64,000 nt of DNA from Melieria omissa (lineage: Eukaryota; Arthropoda; Insecta; Diptera; Ulidiidae), in NCBI GenBank assembly GCA_963971225.1, contig OZ020267.1, forward strand, positions 4,340,001 to 4,404,000. Reading direction: 5' to 3'. Both the position numbers and the translations under genes were made by a program. Below are positions 36,651 to 48,701 of the stretch, in pieces. The notes beneath the pieces are model-generated. The model was not told the origin of the DNA. It searched no databases and saw only the letters and a list, made by a program, of their open reading frames with translations. The first letter of the stretch is position 1; each line of letters starts with the position of its first letter.

Positions 36651-36806
36651 CGCGAATAAAACTCACTAATAAAACTACCAACAAAATTGTAACCTGTTAA
36701 CGGTACATTCATTGCCTTCTGATACGAACTTACTTTTTTAATACATTCCAAAAATTACTCGGAAAGGATTGCTGGAGTGCGAACCAATTTTGAGTGAACA
36801 GTGCTT

Positions 36807-39800
36807 CAATCCACTAATTGGTTTTTCTAAATGCTTGGGGGGTAAACAATTTACACAAACAAACTCGCAGGTGCAATATCAATACCTGACTTCAACTTAC
36901 TGGCTTCATAACTTTAATTAAATGAATGAATGAAGACGATTTAGCCACTTTATGTATCGAAATATATTAAAAAATATTTAAATTGCAAAAATTATTAATG
37001 ATCAACATTTGCCAATCGCACTGAATAACATTAAAGCAATGAATTCCGTTTCGATTTTATTGAAACATTTTGCAATTTCATTACAAAATTTCAATAATAA
37101 ATAACCATTTGAAAAAACAAACCAAATTAAATCTCGCATTAAGTAAAAAAATCAACGACCCACAAATCACCACCCAACCCCCGCCTAAAAGGCGGTTTAC
37201 ATTAACAAACAAAAACAGCCACCACAGCAAAATCACATTGATTGCTGCTCGGGGCTGCTCAACTCAGAGCGAGCAATGCAGCGCAGCTACGCTCAGTTCA
37301 GTTCAGTTCGGCAGCAAAAAGTACCCAATTTCAATTACAATTTCCAATACAATTTCAATTTCATTGCCGACGGCCGTCGCTACAACCATATAAACAACAA
37401 CAACAACATACAAACAAATACACAAGAACCAGCGGCAACAAAAGCATTGCGGCAATGCAACAATTCGGAGCAACGCAAGTGCGATTCAATTAAAAGAGTT
37501 TTGGCACGCTCTAAAAGCCATAAAGTCCATAAAAACCCGCATAAAAACTATAAAATGAAAATGAGACTGAAACTGAAAAGAACATACAACAGCAACAACA
37601 AGAAATGAATTCAGTGAGCACTACAGAAAAACAGGAAAAAGTGAAGGAAAAAAGTAATTTGAATACGCACAAACAGTTGGGGGGCGTTGCGGGAGCGCGG
37701 CTGAGGGATGCAGAGTGAGCGTCAGTGTAGTGTTGTTGTAACAGAATGGAGCAGAATGAAATGAGCCATGTGTAAGGCAATTGAGCGCAATGAATTTTCA
37801 CTCGAAGCACCCACGTGGCAGCGATGTTGTTGGGCGCTCACAGCGGGAAGAATGTTCGCTTTCACAGTTTGGAATGAATCGGCGCCCAGCCGCTTCTTTC
37901 CTCTTTTTGCGCTCTCTTTGGCTTTTTCGAAGACGCTAGGGAGAGTTTAAATAAACTTTTCTTAGCTTTTTTCTATTATTTTTAGTCTCTTTTTTGCTAT
38001 TCATTGCTATTCATTTCCAAAATCTTTTCCCAAACTTCCTAGCTTTTTCATTTCTTTGGGTGTTTTGTGCTTCTCTTTATTATCGTAGTGCACTATTCAC
38101 CTTTCAAAGCTCTTCCTCTTTCTTATCTCATCTTGCTCCCCACTTTTTTTCGTATAGTAATCTTTTCGGCAATGTAAGCACTCTACTTTCAGCACCTTTT
38201 GCCTGTCTCCCCTCTTCACTCTCCTCTGCAGTCTTAAAAGGATTCTTTTTCGCACCCCCCACAATTCCCTCTACTAAGACCTATAACGTTGCGTTGCCGT
38301 TATCATTGTTATTGTTTTTATTGTTTCTGTTGCTGCTACTGCGGCTTCAGCTAGCTTTTTCGTTCAGTCGACTTCACTCGCGCTGCTCTCCGTTGCTGTT
38401 TACTTGCATTTTTTTTGGCTGTATTTGTTTTTTTATTCAATCACTGCAAGCAGCAATGATTTTTATTTTTATGCGCTCACGTAACGATCTCGTTTCCACT
38501 TACTTAAATCTCCATTTTAACGGTGCATTTTATGTCCCATTCTGGCATTTAGCCACGCGCTCGAGTTGCCGAGCGAGCCTCGGATGCGCAGTTGAAGGTT
38601 GTGGGAACAAATCGCAACGATTGAGTGGGTGGCGGGCAGTGGCAAGGGCGAGCGGCAGCAGCAGTTGGCACATGGACTTAGGGGGGAGTGGAAGAGAAAA
38701 ACGGGTGTTCGAAGCTTCAAGTTGGCACTGCGAGAGCGCCAAATGCTGAGAGAGCGCAAAGTATGACAAAACCCACATTGAGTGCAATAAAAGTCTGGGA
38801 TAAAGCCTAAACTTTTTTAGAAATCAATTTTTTTTAATTTTTGATTATTTATGAAATTTTTACTAACCATAAAATTAGTTAAAGTCACCGATTTAATGCT
38901 TTTTCAAATTGTTTTTATTATCACATCAACAAACAGTTGAAACACCACAGCAATTCAACAGAATCCGACAGCAACCACAGCAGCAACACCGCAATGCGCA
39001 GTGACAACATACCTACACCAACAATAACAAAAAACAATTGAGCGAATCGTTAACGAAACGATTATGAGGCCATCTCAGTCGCACTTAAAATGGCCATAAA
39101 CGACGACAGTTATGGTGGCATTTGTTCTCATTCATTGCCGTTTCGTGAGAGCCCGATTGTTGTTGTTGTTGCGGCGCTTGATGTTATTGTTGCACTGGCT
39201 CCAACGGCGCACGCACTCCCTGCAAGCGACTGCTGCCCGCACACCGCAACAACGAAAAGACAACAACAACAATGCATAAGTCGAGCGCCAATTTCGCACG
39301 AACATAAAAATCGATGACGCTCAATTGAAATATTTTCAGTTTCCCACACACGCAGCGCGCACAAGCAGAGAGCAGCTGTCACTAGCCGCTCTCTCGCCAT
39401 TAAAAACAATGGCCTGCTGTCTGTTTGCACTCGCTTCATCTCGTTCTTTCGTGCGCTTCCGCGCCATAGCGCTGTGCTCTCACTCACTCTCGCTGACTCT
39501 GTCTAACGCACTCTCCGGCCTGCTGGGCGATTTGCCCCTCCATTTCGTTTGAGTTATCGGCAATTTGCTTCAGCAATCATGGCTTCCGTGTGCGCTCTGC
39601 AAGTCACGTGGTCGCCAACGTCGACAAGAGCGCATCGGATGCCGAAGATGGCAACGCGCAATGGGCGACGGCAATGCAAGCTGCCATTAGTGTTGCCATT
39701 GTTGTTGCCATTCACTTCACTCACGAAGGCGTGGCTTCATTTCGCTGTACCCCGACGCTGTGTTGTGCGCTGATTGTTGTTGTAGCTGCTGCAGTAGCCT

Positions 39801-40499
39801 TGCGGAATTTTATGTTTCGTTTTATGGAGCATTTTAATCGGTGCGCTCGTCGTTTGGCGCTTTTTAACGGTCGACGCGCCGCTGCAGTCATTCGTCGCTT
39901 GGCATTTTGTGTGTGATTTTCTGCGCTGCTTCTTCTTCTTCTTCTTTGGTTGCTGCCACTGCTAGCCGCTTGTGTTGCGCCATTTAGCGACGGCAAAATT
40001 TTGCCGCTGCTGTGTTGACGTTCTTCCACTTGTTGTTGTTGTGATAATTATTTCAATTGTTATTAGATTGTTGCTACAACTATAAAAATGCTATGAAAAT
40101 ATTTTTTATTTGGCTTTAAATGATTTTCAGTGAAACATTGTCGATGCGAGCAGCCAGCGACTGCTGCGTGTGCGAGCTGCTTGTTGTATGTGTAAATTTT
40201 TGGTAACATTTGTGGTGACAAATTGAATCTGATTGCCGTGATTTGTTTTTATTCGTTGCAAATACGAATCGTTGACTTTAGTCTGAATTTTCAATCAGAA
40301 TTTCGCGAAGTCGAAGGTTTTGAGGTTTGATGATAATTTTCTTTTACTTTTGTTGTAGTAATATTCATAATTAATCATCGTTGAGAAGAATTTATTTTCA
40401 TTCGATTTTGTGCTGATGCGAAGGTTCGAATCTGAGGTTGAGTGGTTGTTATTCCTCTTAAATCAGAAATACAAATGCATTATCGAGTTCGAGGAACTG
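36807..40499. other. Non-coding stretch with leader-like and GAGA-rich parts
   Basis: 37230-37620 has TCAGTT repeats followed by CAA-rich, A-rich sequence like a fly 5' leader, but there is no TATA box or exon I can confirm. 37994-38749 is one 251-codon frame, hydrophobic and pyrimidine-driven (F, L, S), which I do not accept as a gene. 39360-39720 is described separately. TCTTCT runs lie at about 39928-39945. Confidence 0.35.
39365..39711. promoter_or_regulatory. Cluster of GAGAG and GCCAT motifs
   Basis: GAGAG or its complement occurs at 39368, 39391, 39477, 39487 and 39511. GCCAT occurs at 39396 (directly abutting a CTCTC), 39463, 39683, 39695 and 39707. These are the core words of GAGA factor/Pipsqueak and of PHO, whose co-clustering marks fly Polycomb response elements and some promoters. 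The cluster is seen; the function is inference from short motifs only. Confidence 0.3.
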
Positions 40500-40890
40500 T
40501 ATTCTTCACCCCCTCCCCAATTCCAATTTAACAAAAAGTTCATTAGCAACATTCCAGACAGGAACAACTGGGAGGGGAGCTCAGCACCCTTAATAGGGAA
40601 ATCGCACCAGATCTACACCAACGGTTCCAAACTAAACGGAGCTGTTGGTGGAGGCGTCTTCTCAGACTCACTTGGTATAAACAACTCCTTTAGACTGCCG
40701 GACCACTGTAGCGTGTTCCAAGCAGAGGTTTCAACCATTGACGCTATGCTTCATCACCTGTTCGGGCTGGTTCGTGATAACCTAACAAAAAGGGGTTACA
40801 GATCCTGTGGTAACACAATGGGCCTAGTTTGGCCTAAGTGAGCTCTCACATGAGAGCTGGCATCACCACCTGCCCACCTACCTATACACC
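40500..40890 (+). pseudogene. Non-LTR retrotransposon fragment, RNase H and 3' end
   Basis: The frame contains NIPDRNNWEGSSAP, then HQIYTNGSKLNGAVGGGVFS and a CSVFQAEVSTIDA segment, the first two blocks of the RNase H domain of I/Jockey-type LINEs. The first catalytic aspartate of the TDGSK motif is asparagine here. After LHHLFG the sequence jumps to RDNLTKRGYRSCGNTMGLVW and the 3' untranslated region, so the rest of RNase H was lost in an internal deletion. The end word ACACAATGGGCC..TTGGCCTAAGTG is also found, inverted, at 43160-43195. Confidence 0.75.
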
Positions 40891-42562
40891 AAGTAGAGAA
40901 GTTTCAAACCTACAATCTACGCGTCTGTCACTCTGAAACGCCACAACCATTTCAACGCAATATCTATCAACATAACAAAATGTGAAAAGCTTACGAAAAA
41001 GGGAACCATTTTTACACAAAGTAATTTTGAAATAATTTTTTAACAAAAAATATTTTAATATTTTGAAGCATTAAATTCTTTTCCGCCCATAGTTTAAAGA
41101 ATTTCCTTTATCTATCACAAAAGACTTTAGACTCAAACAGAAATTATTGAACTTGTGCTATACGCATTGTTGTTGTTGTTGTTCCACAATATAATAAATA
41201 CTTTGCGGCATGGCCACATTTAACCCCGAGCTGGCATGCAATTTACGAGATGCCATTTCAAGGGTGAGGTATGCATGGCTCAAAGGTATTCGTAGTCTAT
41301 TTTTTCATTTTCATTTCTATTTTAAAGCTCCAAGAGTCCAAGACAAATCACGATCATCGCATTCGTGTGCGTGCGTGATACGATTCAAATTCTTGATAAA
41401 TTCATTTAATTTAATTTTTTTGCCGCCATCGCCTCACAGACTACAGCAACATGGGCGTCTTGGGCCTTTTGGTGCTCTCGAGCAGAGACCGAACAACGCA
41501 CCGTTGATTTGTACGAAACAGCTGCAAAAGCGACATTTTCTACAAGAAGTCAAACATTGGAAAAAAGCACAAATAAAAGACAAAAACGCACAAACAAACA
41601 AGTCGAGAATACACGACGAGATGAGGGAATTGCGCACCGCTGCCGCACGTTGAAGACGCAGACGGCAGACCCACTAAGAATAATGAAACAACATTGTCGA
41701 CGGTGGAGTAAAATTAGAATTGGAATTAAAACGGAAATTAAAATGGAGAACGCGTTGCGCGTTGTTGGCCGCGTTGTATTTTACTTTAATTGTGTGTGTT
41801 GTAATTGCTAATTAGAATAATAAAAGCATTTTTTAATTGTACCTTTTCGGCATTTTAATTAGACAGCCATGCAGGACACAGTGGAAAGAAAAGGGAGTGA
41901 GTGGAAAGGGGGCAATGGTGGGATATGGATGAGGTGCAGAATATAGTTGGTGATTGTCTAAGGTAGGTTCGAATCCATGATAGTTAATACTAAAATAGAG
42001 AAAAAAAATACATTCTTTTGATGGCTTCCGGTTCAATCTGATATAGAAAACTTCTAAGAGTAAAATTTCTCATTAAAAAAGCTCACTAAAACTGTAGGTT
42101 CCATCATGATTGGGGATTGGGGGAAGCTTGGCCTAAGTCTCATATTCGGCCTCTCGTTCCTGCTTTGTATGTATTTATCGTGTGTATTATTTTCAGCACG
42201 TAAACAAATTTCCTCCACACCCTGGGCTGCCTTCTCATAATTTGTGTCCAAAAACTACAAGAAGTAATTAATTTGAATTGCTGTCATCAGTGAATAGCAT
42301 TCGGCGGCGATTAGCAGCTGCATTTCTACTTATTTATAACTAGCAAAACAAATACGCACACACACATGTACACCAATATTTGTATATAGTATGTTGCAAC
42401 TGCAACTGCCGCATTGCATAAACTACAAGATTCAAGCAAATGGCTACAAAGTGAATGCATTGATCGCATCACAAGTCCAAGTAGACAAATTCACCGTGCA
42501 GTCTGCTTCCTGCTATCTGCGTCGAGTTTTGTGCTCTCATACATGTAAAAAGTAGTTTCTTT
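40891..42562. other. Non-coding stretch
   Basis: A TTG run lies at about 41168-41181. The overlapping frames at 41210-41811 cover K- and T-rich low-complexity sequence and match no family. Nothing else is recognised. Confidence 0.4.
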
Positions 42563-42566
42563 TTAA

Positions 42567-42785
42567 CACTAGAATGCCCGACGCATTTTAGGTATGTCAG
42601 ATTTTCGGGCATTCTAGTGTTAATAATTGCCTTGTTTGAATTCATAACTACTGTACAGTTATTGTCAGTGGCTTTTACTGTTGAAATTAAATTACAGTGT
42701 AATTCTGGTACGTATAGTGTTTTGAATAATTTAAAAAATAAAAGACCTCAATGGAGTCAAAATGACTCCCTCGGGCATTCTAGTG
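42567..42785. mobile_element. TTAA MITE D with an internal third end
   Basis: A 219-bp element with 15-bp inverted ends (CACTAGAATGCCCGA), flanked by TTAA at 42563-42566 and 42786-42789. The palindrome GGAGTCA-aaa-TGACTCC (42753-42769) lies 16 bp inside the right end. Unusually, a third copy of the end sits at about 42605-42619, also followed by TTAA (42620-42623), so the first 53 bp form a complete miniature foldback with their own TTAA flanks. Confidence 0.85.
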
Positions 42786-42789
42786 TTAA

Positions 42790-43124
42790 CAGATATTCAC
42801 TCATAAATGAATGTCAGCAATGAACCATGTTTTACCTGTTCACTTGCTGACGTTTTTTTAAAGGAATGTTTCGTTTTGTTGCCTAATTACAGGCAATGAG
42901 CTAAATGTATTTTTTTATAAGCAACACACAGCGTGCACCTGTAAACGGCAGGCAAGTCTCGACATACCGATGTATTTATGTACGTTTTTATATTGTTACT
43001 GTAAAATGGTTACAAGAGCATTAGCATTGATCATAGGTATTGTTTTTTATACCAAACTTATGCATCAGCTATTATGGCTCAAGATCTACAAGCAATAGAA
43101 GGATTTCCAAAAGAGGACCTTTTA
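42790..43124. other. Non-coding spacer
   Basis: AT-rich; nothing recognised. Confidence 0.4.
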
Positions 43125-43260
43125 AAGGTAGTTAGGTAGGTTTGGCTGCTCCAAGAGGAGCACACTTAGGCCAGGCGGCCCATTGTGATACCACCTGAGA
43201 TTGAGCATCAGATCGCTCAATCGTTAAACCAGTTGGAGCTTTTAACGAAGCTTAGTAGAC
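43125..43260 (-). mobile_element. Non-LTR retrotransposon 3'-end fragment
   Basis: On the minus strand it reads CACAATGGGCCGCCTGGCCT, then AAGTGTGCTC, an AAACCTACCTA word and the element end. This parallels the 3' end at 40812-40890 (ACACAATGGGCCTAGTTTGG followed by CACCTACC). It is a 5'-truncated copy with no coding part left, the usual fate of LINE insertions. Confidence 0.65.
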
Positions 43261-43269
43261 GGGGACCTT

Positions 43270-44140
43270 GTAGAAGTAATTTTTAAAATTAGATTTAATC
43301 CTTTGGAACCATTTTAGGAGAGTTCTAAAATTTAACTGCAAAATGGGTCATATTTGATGTTGTTGGGGCTTTTGAGTTAAAAACCACAGACAGTTGAATT
43401 CGTGTGGAGTTTTGGACATTTTAAAAGTTATTTTTAAAATGTTATTTAATCCTTTGGTACGATTTTGGGAGAGCTACCGAGTTTTACTGCAAGATAGACC
43501 ATATTTCTTGTTTTGGGGATTTTTGAGTTAAAAGCTACAGACAGTTTTTAAAAGGTTGACCGAAAACTCCTTTTAACTTAAATTCGCCTGAAATTTTGGA
43601 CCTTTTAAAGTCATTTTAAAAATTTGATTTAATTCCTTGGAACCATTTTGAGAGAGTTCTTGAGTTTCACTGGTAGATAGACCATATTTCATATTGTTGG
43701 GGTCCTTGAGTTAAAAACCAAAGAAATTTTTTAAAAGAGTTGACCCAATTCTCCGTTTAACTTAAATTCGTGTGGAATTTTGGACCCTTTAAAAGTAATT
43801 TTTTAAATTTTATTTAATTCTTTGGTACGTTTTTGGGAGAGCTCCTGAGTTTTCAAGATAGACCATATTTTATGTTGTTGGGGTCTTTGAGTTAAAAAAC
43901 ACAGACAGTTTTTAAAGGGTTGCCCCAAGTCCCCTTTTAACTTAAATACACGTGGAAGTAATTTTAAAAAATTGGTTTTATCCTTTGGTACGATTTTGGG
44001 AGAGCTCCCAAGTTTTACTGCAAGAAAGACCATTTTTCATGTTGTTATGGTCTTTGAGTTAAAGCCACAAAAAGTTTTTAAAGGTTGACCAATATCGCCT
44101 TTAATTTAGATTCGCGCAGAATTTCAGAGACCTTAAGCAG
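43270..44140. repeat. Tandem array, about five units of 150-185 bp
   Basis: The word TCCTTTGGWACNATTTT recurs at about 43300, 43450, 43632, 43819 and 43980. Each unit also holds GAGAGCTCC/GAGAGTTCT, CATATTTNATGTTGTTGGGG, TTTGAGTTAAAA and ACAGACAGTTTTTAAA words. Units differ in length through small deletions. No coding content. The array starts directly after the LINE fragment. Confidence 0.85.
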
Positions 44141-47100
44141 ATTTTGAGAAAAAGCTCGTGAATTTCATTACACGGTAGGCAAAGTTTTTGGTAGTAACTC
44201 CTTGCGTCATCATCAATTCAGACACTAAATATTGCAATGAATAAAAAAGTAAACCTGTGCATAGTTGAATGCATTGAATTCAATAGAACTTGCGAAATTC
44301 GGGATTTCAAGCATCAAAGTAGTCTTCGAATACAAATGGGTGACAGTAAATTGACGTCACAGCTAATTTCGGAATTGCCACATGCAACATGCGCCATCGT
44401 CATCGCCATCGCCGTTACCGTTGCCAAATATGTCCGACTTGTGATTTGTGTGACATGTAATTTATGCAACCGAACCGAGTGAGCTGCCGCCAATATTAAA
44501 CTATGTTGGCTGAATTTGAGTTATCGGCAGCAAGAGAGTTGACCAGCGATCATTGCAGTGATGGAATTGGCCGATTGTGAAATTTTGAATGAATAACAAA
44601 CACACCATTACACAGTGATTCGTTCCATAGACAAAATACAAAAAATTTACAGTCTCAGAATTGAAAAATGTTTATGTCATTTGAAAGGTAAAACTCCAAC
44701 TAAGAAAACCCAAAAAAATCTTTGCAACAAGTTAATTAGTGTGTGCAACAGCTGCTCAAAGTCGAATCTTTATTCACAAACAAATTCAAACACATGTTTT
44801 CTGTTTTTAAGTTTATTGACTAAAAAAACCGAAAAAGCTTATGGTTAGCAAAAAAGTTCCTAAAACTTTCAATATTGCTTTAGAATTGATGTGGAAATTT
44901 TTGCTTTTAATGTTTTTTTTTCAAAATTTGCACAATTGAGGCTTCTACTTTACATTTAATTTGAAATAATTTCTAAAATAAAAAATCTGAAAATTGACAA
45001 ACCTAAGAGAAAACCCACCAAGCAAGGCGAGTTGCTTTTGGCGGACGTTTTAGAGCGACTGGTTATAAAAAATCGATACATTGGCGATATTTTCGGCGAT
45101 AAATTTGTTGCTGGGAGGGAATCGTTTTCTTATTGCCGGCAACAAATGTCTGGTGGGAAGTATTTTAAAAGTATGCGAAAGAATGTTTCTGCATTTTTTC
45201 TATTTTAAGAAGCATTATTTCTTTGCCGAATAATGTAAACATATCCTTCGATTTCTTCCGATTTGCGAAAATAATTCAATTTGAAAAGTGGTCTGAACGC
45301 CTGAAAGTACGCAATTAACATGGAAACTGAAAAAAAACTGCACAAATGCAAAAAAACATACATTTATTATTGTCATTTTTGTTGCAAAACTAAAGGGTCC
45401 TAATACAATTTATGTTAGTGCTTGCAATTACCAATGTTAACGTAACTGATTAAAAATATAATCTGGAAAATCTACCCGACACACTTGTTGCTTTAGCTCA
45501 CCAAAAATGAGGAAAAATGCAAATTTAAGTCTCAGGCATTGCCAAACTACAAAAGTTTAACCAGAAATGCAGATTTAAATTCAGTAGATCACGAAAAACT
45601 AAATTTTATGATAAACAGACCACTTTTTCTGATTCTGTTCCGTGGTTGCATGGATTCGAATCACTGTGCATTGTGTTGACTTTCGGTGAAATAAGAAGTT
45701 CTTCATATGAATAGTTTGGTGAGCTGTGCTTGATGGTGGAATTGCAAAAGGAAAAGACGAAATTCAGCCAGAAAACATCATAGATGTATTATTGGATTCA
45801 TCATAATAAAAGACCAGTATGTAAAGAAGTAAAGGGTCTACAAATTATGACTTTATCCTCCTCTCAATTCCGTTCAAAGTCCCATCAACTTCGAGTGCAT
45901 GGAGCCGGCGTAATGTTTAAAGTTAACAAGCTAGTTGCATGCAATAAACCTGATTGTATGCGCACTTCTGCTGCACGCACTGTTGCGGCCATCAAAGCGA
46001 CAACAACAACAAGACACCAACGTATAAATATGCGTAAGTATGTAATTGAAAAAATCGCCCCAAACGTTGCCATTGCACGCGGTCGGCACAAAATTAATTT
46101 CGCCGAGTACTTAACATAATTGCAGTAATAATTGCGTTTTACAGCATTTTGCACTGCATCAATTTCTGGTGCCGCTAAAGCGTCGTGCAACACATTAAAC
46201 GAGGCGGTCATTTACGCGTCTGCGGCCACCTTTAGTTGCGATTCGGTCTGATCGACTTTGAGTGCCGGTCAGCGATGTGGTTAGGTTCGATTGCACAACT
46301 GGTGATTATGTAATTGATGAGAGCAACACCAGCAACGGTGGCATTTTAGTGCAACTGTTTAATAAAAACAACATGACAAGAGGCAACAATTATAGTACTT
46401 GTTGTAAAGAGGATATTGTTAAATGACGGAAAGAGAAAAAGAAGGAGAAAGAAGTGGCAGGAAGCTGCCGCAGCCAGAGCAGATGATTGTAAGAGCCAAT
46501 AAGAAGACGAAGTAGTTGACTGAATTGCAATTTGAAATTAAACTAACTATTTAAGAAAAAATTATATGAAGCACAAAATTAAGTTAGAAAAATGAGAAAG
46601 AGAAAATCAAAATAAGAAAACAAGTTAATGTAATTGTGGTTTTAATCAGAAACTCCTAACGAAGGTTTATGTGTATGTAGATGCAAAAGTCCTTTGAAAG
46701 TTGCGCGCAATGCAATTTGCAAACTCTGCACACAAAATAAAATAAAGTTAAAAAAAATCAGAAAAATTGCTACCACACCTCAGGCCAACATGTAAGTGGC
46801 TAAACAACGATAACAGTGGGTTTTTATGTTTTTTCTTGCTCGCCCAGCTTTTTGAATTTCTTTATTCCTTATGCCCAAAAAACATTGAAATTTTAGGTAT
46901 TAAGAAAAATCGATTTTTTTAAACGTAATTTCATATTTAAAATTTGCAAATTATAGTTCAAGCAGAGACTGACGCGCTGCCAAGGTACAATTTAAAATTT
47001 CCAAAAATTCCAACATACAATTTGTGACTTCACATTAATGCCACATTTTCCTGCCCTGCAGCCGGCACTTTGAGTGGTCCACCTCTGATGGGCCGAACGG

Positions 47101-47381
47101 AAGCAATACGAATCAATCAGATGTGTATTAATTTGTATAATCAGGTATGCGCACCCAGCTGCTGATGAGTGGATTTTTACTGAACAAAGTCGCAATGCTG
47201 AAAGAAAATTGCTAACAGTCCAGTTTTTCTAGAAATATTTTTGCAATTTCCATTTAAATCGCTGCTACTTTACGCAATTGTGATCATAGACTTTGGTTAA
47301 TTAGTTTTAATGGCACAGAGAACAAGAACAATTAAAAATTGTATGGCATTTGCAAGCATTTCATATGTTAATTATAGGTTA
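44141..47381. other. Non-coding stretch
   Basis: Mixed composition with no recognisable gene. A GCCATCGTCATCGCC tract lies near 44391. The frame pair at 45784-46211 is open on both strands and carries a short CAA run; I find no domain. Confidence 0.4.
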
Positions 47382-47664
47382 TGTTAGGTTAGGTTGGGGA
47401 CTGAGACCGAAGTGGCTTCAGAGTTTATACTACCTAATAGTTCTGCCGACTATCACGTACGGAATGGATAGTCGGCAGCGCACACAGACTAATGCATAGT
47501 GGATCCATATAAAGGGATGCACATGCAATCGGTCACCTATCGCTGTTGAAGCATAAGAGGCAAGATGGAGGCTTCTGGATGCCTCTGGATCTGATGCCAC
47601 CGAGACACCTCTTCAGGAAGAACAGAAGAAGAAGAAGAAGAAGGCTGCTAATAGAATCAGTCTC

Positions 47665-48130
47665 ACGTATGATGACATTGTCTGGTACACCGGTGGCTCA
47701 AAGATGGAAGGCGGACCAGGAGCTAATCATTGCAAGTCTTCCAGGCTGAGGTCTTTGCCATAAACGAGTGTGCCAGAAAGAGAACTGACTCTCAATGTCA
47801 GGAGAAAGAGGATAATCATAATGTCCGACAGCCAGGCTGCAATAAAAGCTCTGAGCTCGACGAAGCTTTGGCTCCAAACTAATCTGGGAGACAGTAAATG
47901 TTCTCCAAGGCATTTAAAAGGATAACCGTTCCTGCGCACTGTGGGCACGATGGAAATGAGGAGGCGGACAGATTGGCAAAGGAAGTTGCGGCAAAACGAC
48001 CCTATGGACCTGAGTCGATCATAGGTGTCAGCAGAGCTCATTTCAGGCATTGTGCCAAACAGGAATTCAAAAATCGGGCCAACCAGAAATGGTTGACTCT
48101 CTTACACGCAAGAAAGCGTATACTGGGAAG
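47665..48130 (+). pseudogene. LINE RNase H domain, degraded
   Basis: In order: DDIVWYTGGSKMEGGPGA (first block, catalytic aspartate of TDGSK replaced by glycine), then a shifted frame with FQAEVFAIN (catalytic glutamate kept). Next is IIMSDSQAAIKALSS (aspartate kept), then VPAHCGHDGNEEADRLAKE (last block, aspartate kept). The tail FRHCAKQEFKNRANQKWLTL leads into the region after RNase H. At least two frame breaks and the lost aspartate make it inactive. Confidence 0.8.
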
Positions 48131-48701
48131 TAGTGTCCGACCGAAACCACTTTTTTCGGCCGAAACCGAAACTTTCTACTTGAAATAAAAATCACCACAT
48201 CAGGCATCAAAATCACAATTTTTCAACAAACGAAATTTACTTTAAGTAAATAAAGAACAAACAAACAAACATAACATAACATAAATAAATACTTATTAAT
48301 AAAAATAATTAATCCATTTTTTAAAAACATAAACACAAAAAAAATCAAATCAAAATACAGTGGTGTCTGGATATAGTGAACTAATTATTGCAAGGTCTGT
48401 TCACTGAATTGAGGTTGTTCACTATATCAAGGTCAACATTTTTGTTCAAAAACTCGTTTTATTTGCTCAAAATACACTTTTTGTTTTTGGCTTGAAAATT
48501 TTTTTCGATATTTAGAAGCTCGATGTCAAAATTTGGGTGTTCACTATATCGAGGTGTTCACTATATAGGGGGTTCACTATACCCAGACCCGACTGTATTC
48601 CAAAAAGTTTCGGTTTCGGTCATTTTTTGGCCGAAACTGAAACCGAATACAAAACCACTTATTTGGGCCGAAACCGAAACCGAATATTCGGTCAGACACT
48701 A
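48131..48701. mobile_element. Non-autonomous hAT-type element
   Basis: The ends TAGTGTCCGACCGAA and its near reverse complement (TTCGGTCAGACACTA) lie inside an exact 8-bp target duplication, CTGGGAAG (48123-48130 and 48702-48709). Eight-base duplications and short TAGTG/CAGTG-type ends are hAT hallmarks. Just inside both ends are many CCGAAACCGAAA words, alternating with their complement, so the subterminal regions are repeat-rich as in hAT transposase-binding ends. No transposase remains. Without the pogo-like insertion it would be about 330 bp. Confidence 0.88.
48358..48595. mobile_element. pogo-like MITE nested in the hAT element
   Basis: The left end CAGTGGTGTCTGGATATAGT and the reverse complement of the right end, CAGTCGGGTCTGGGTATAGT, agree at most positions and continue through GAAC. 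TA flanks both sides (48356-48357, 48596-48597). CAGT ends and TA targets fit the pogo/Tigger branch of Tc1/mariner. The word GTTCACTATA occurs about five times, in both orientations, throughout its 238 bp. It has no coding capacity. Confidence 0.85.

Larger units (their letters stand above)
35047..36806 (-). mobile_element. Decayed Tc1/IS630-type transposon carrying two nested MITEs
   Basis: The left end AAGCACTGTTCACTCAAAAT is the reverse complement of the right end, and the repeat extends to about 29 bp with few mismatches. TA lies outside the left end and CA outside the right, consistent with a decayed TA target duplication. The minus strand encodes the transposase in pieces. Without the two MITEs at 35862-36350 the element would be about 1.27 kb, normal for this superfamily. 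The order of events is clear: this element first, then the MITEs. Confidence 0.85.

Noticed and set aside
37276..37320. Core promoter at the TCAGTT repeats
   Set aside because: Three initiator-like words occur, but there is no TATA box and no downstream element at the right spacing.
37994..38749. 251-codon open frame, the longest in the window
   Set aside because: It is driven by pyrimidine-rich low-complexity DNA (F, L, S), has no domain, no signal of a splice structure, and changes character abruptly near its end.
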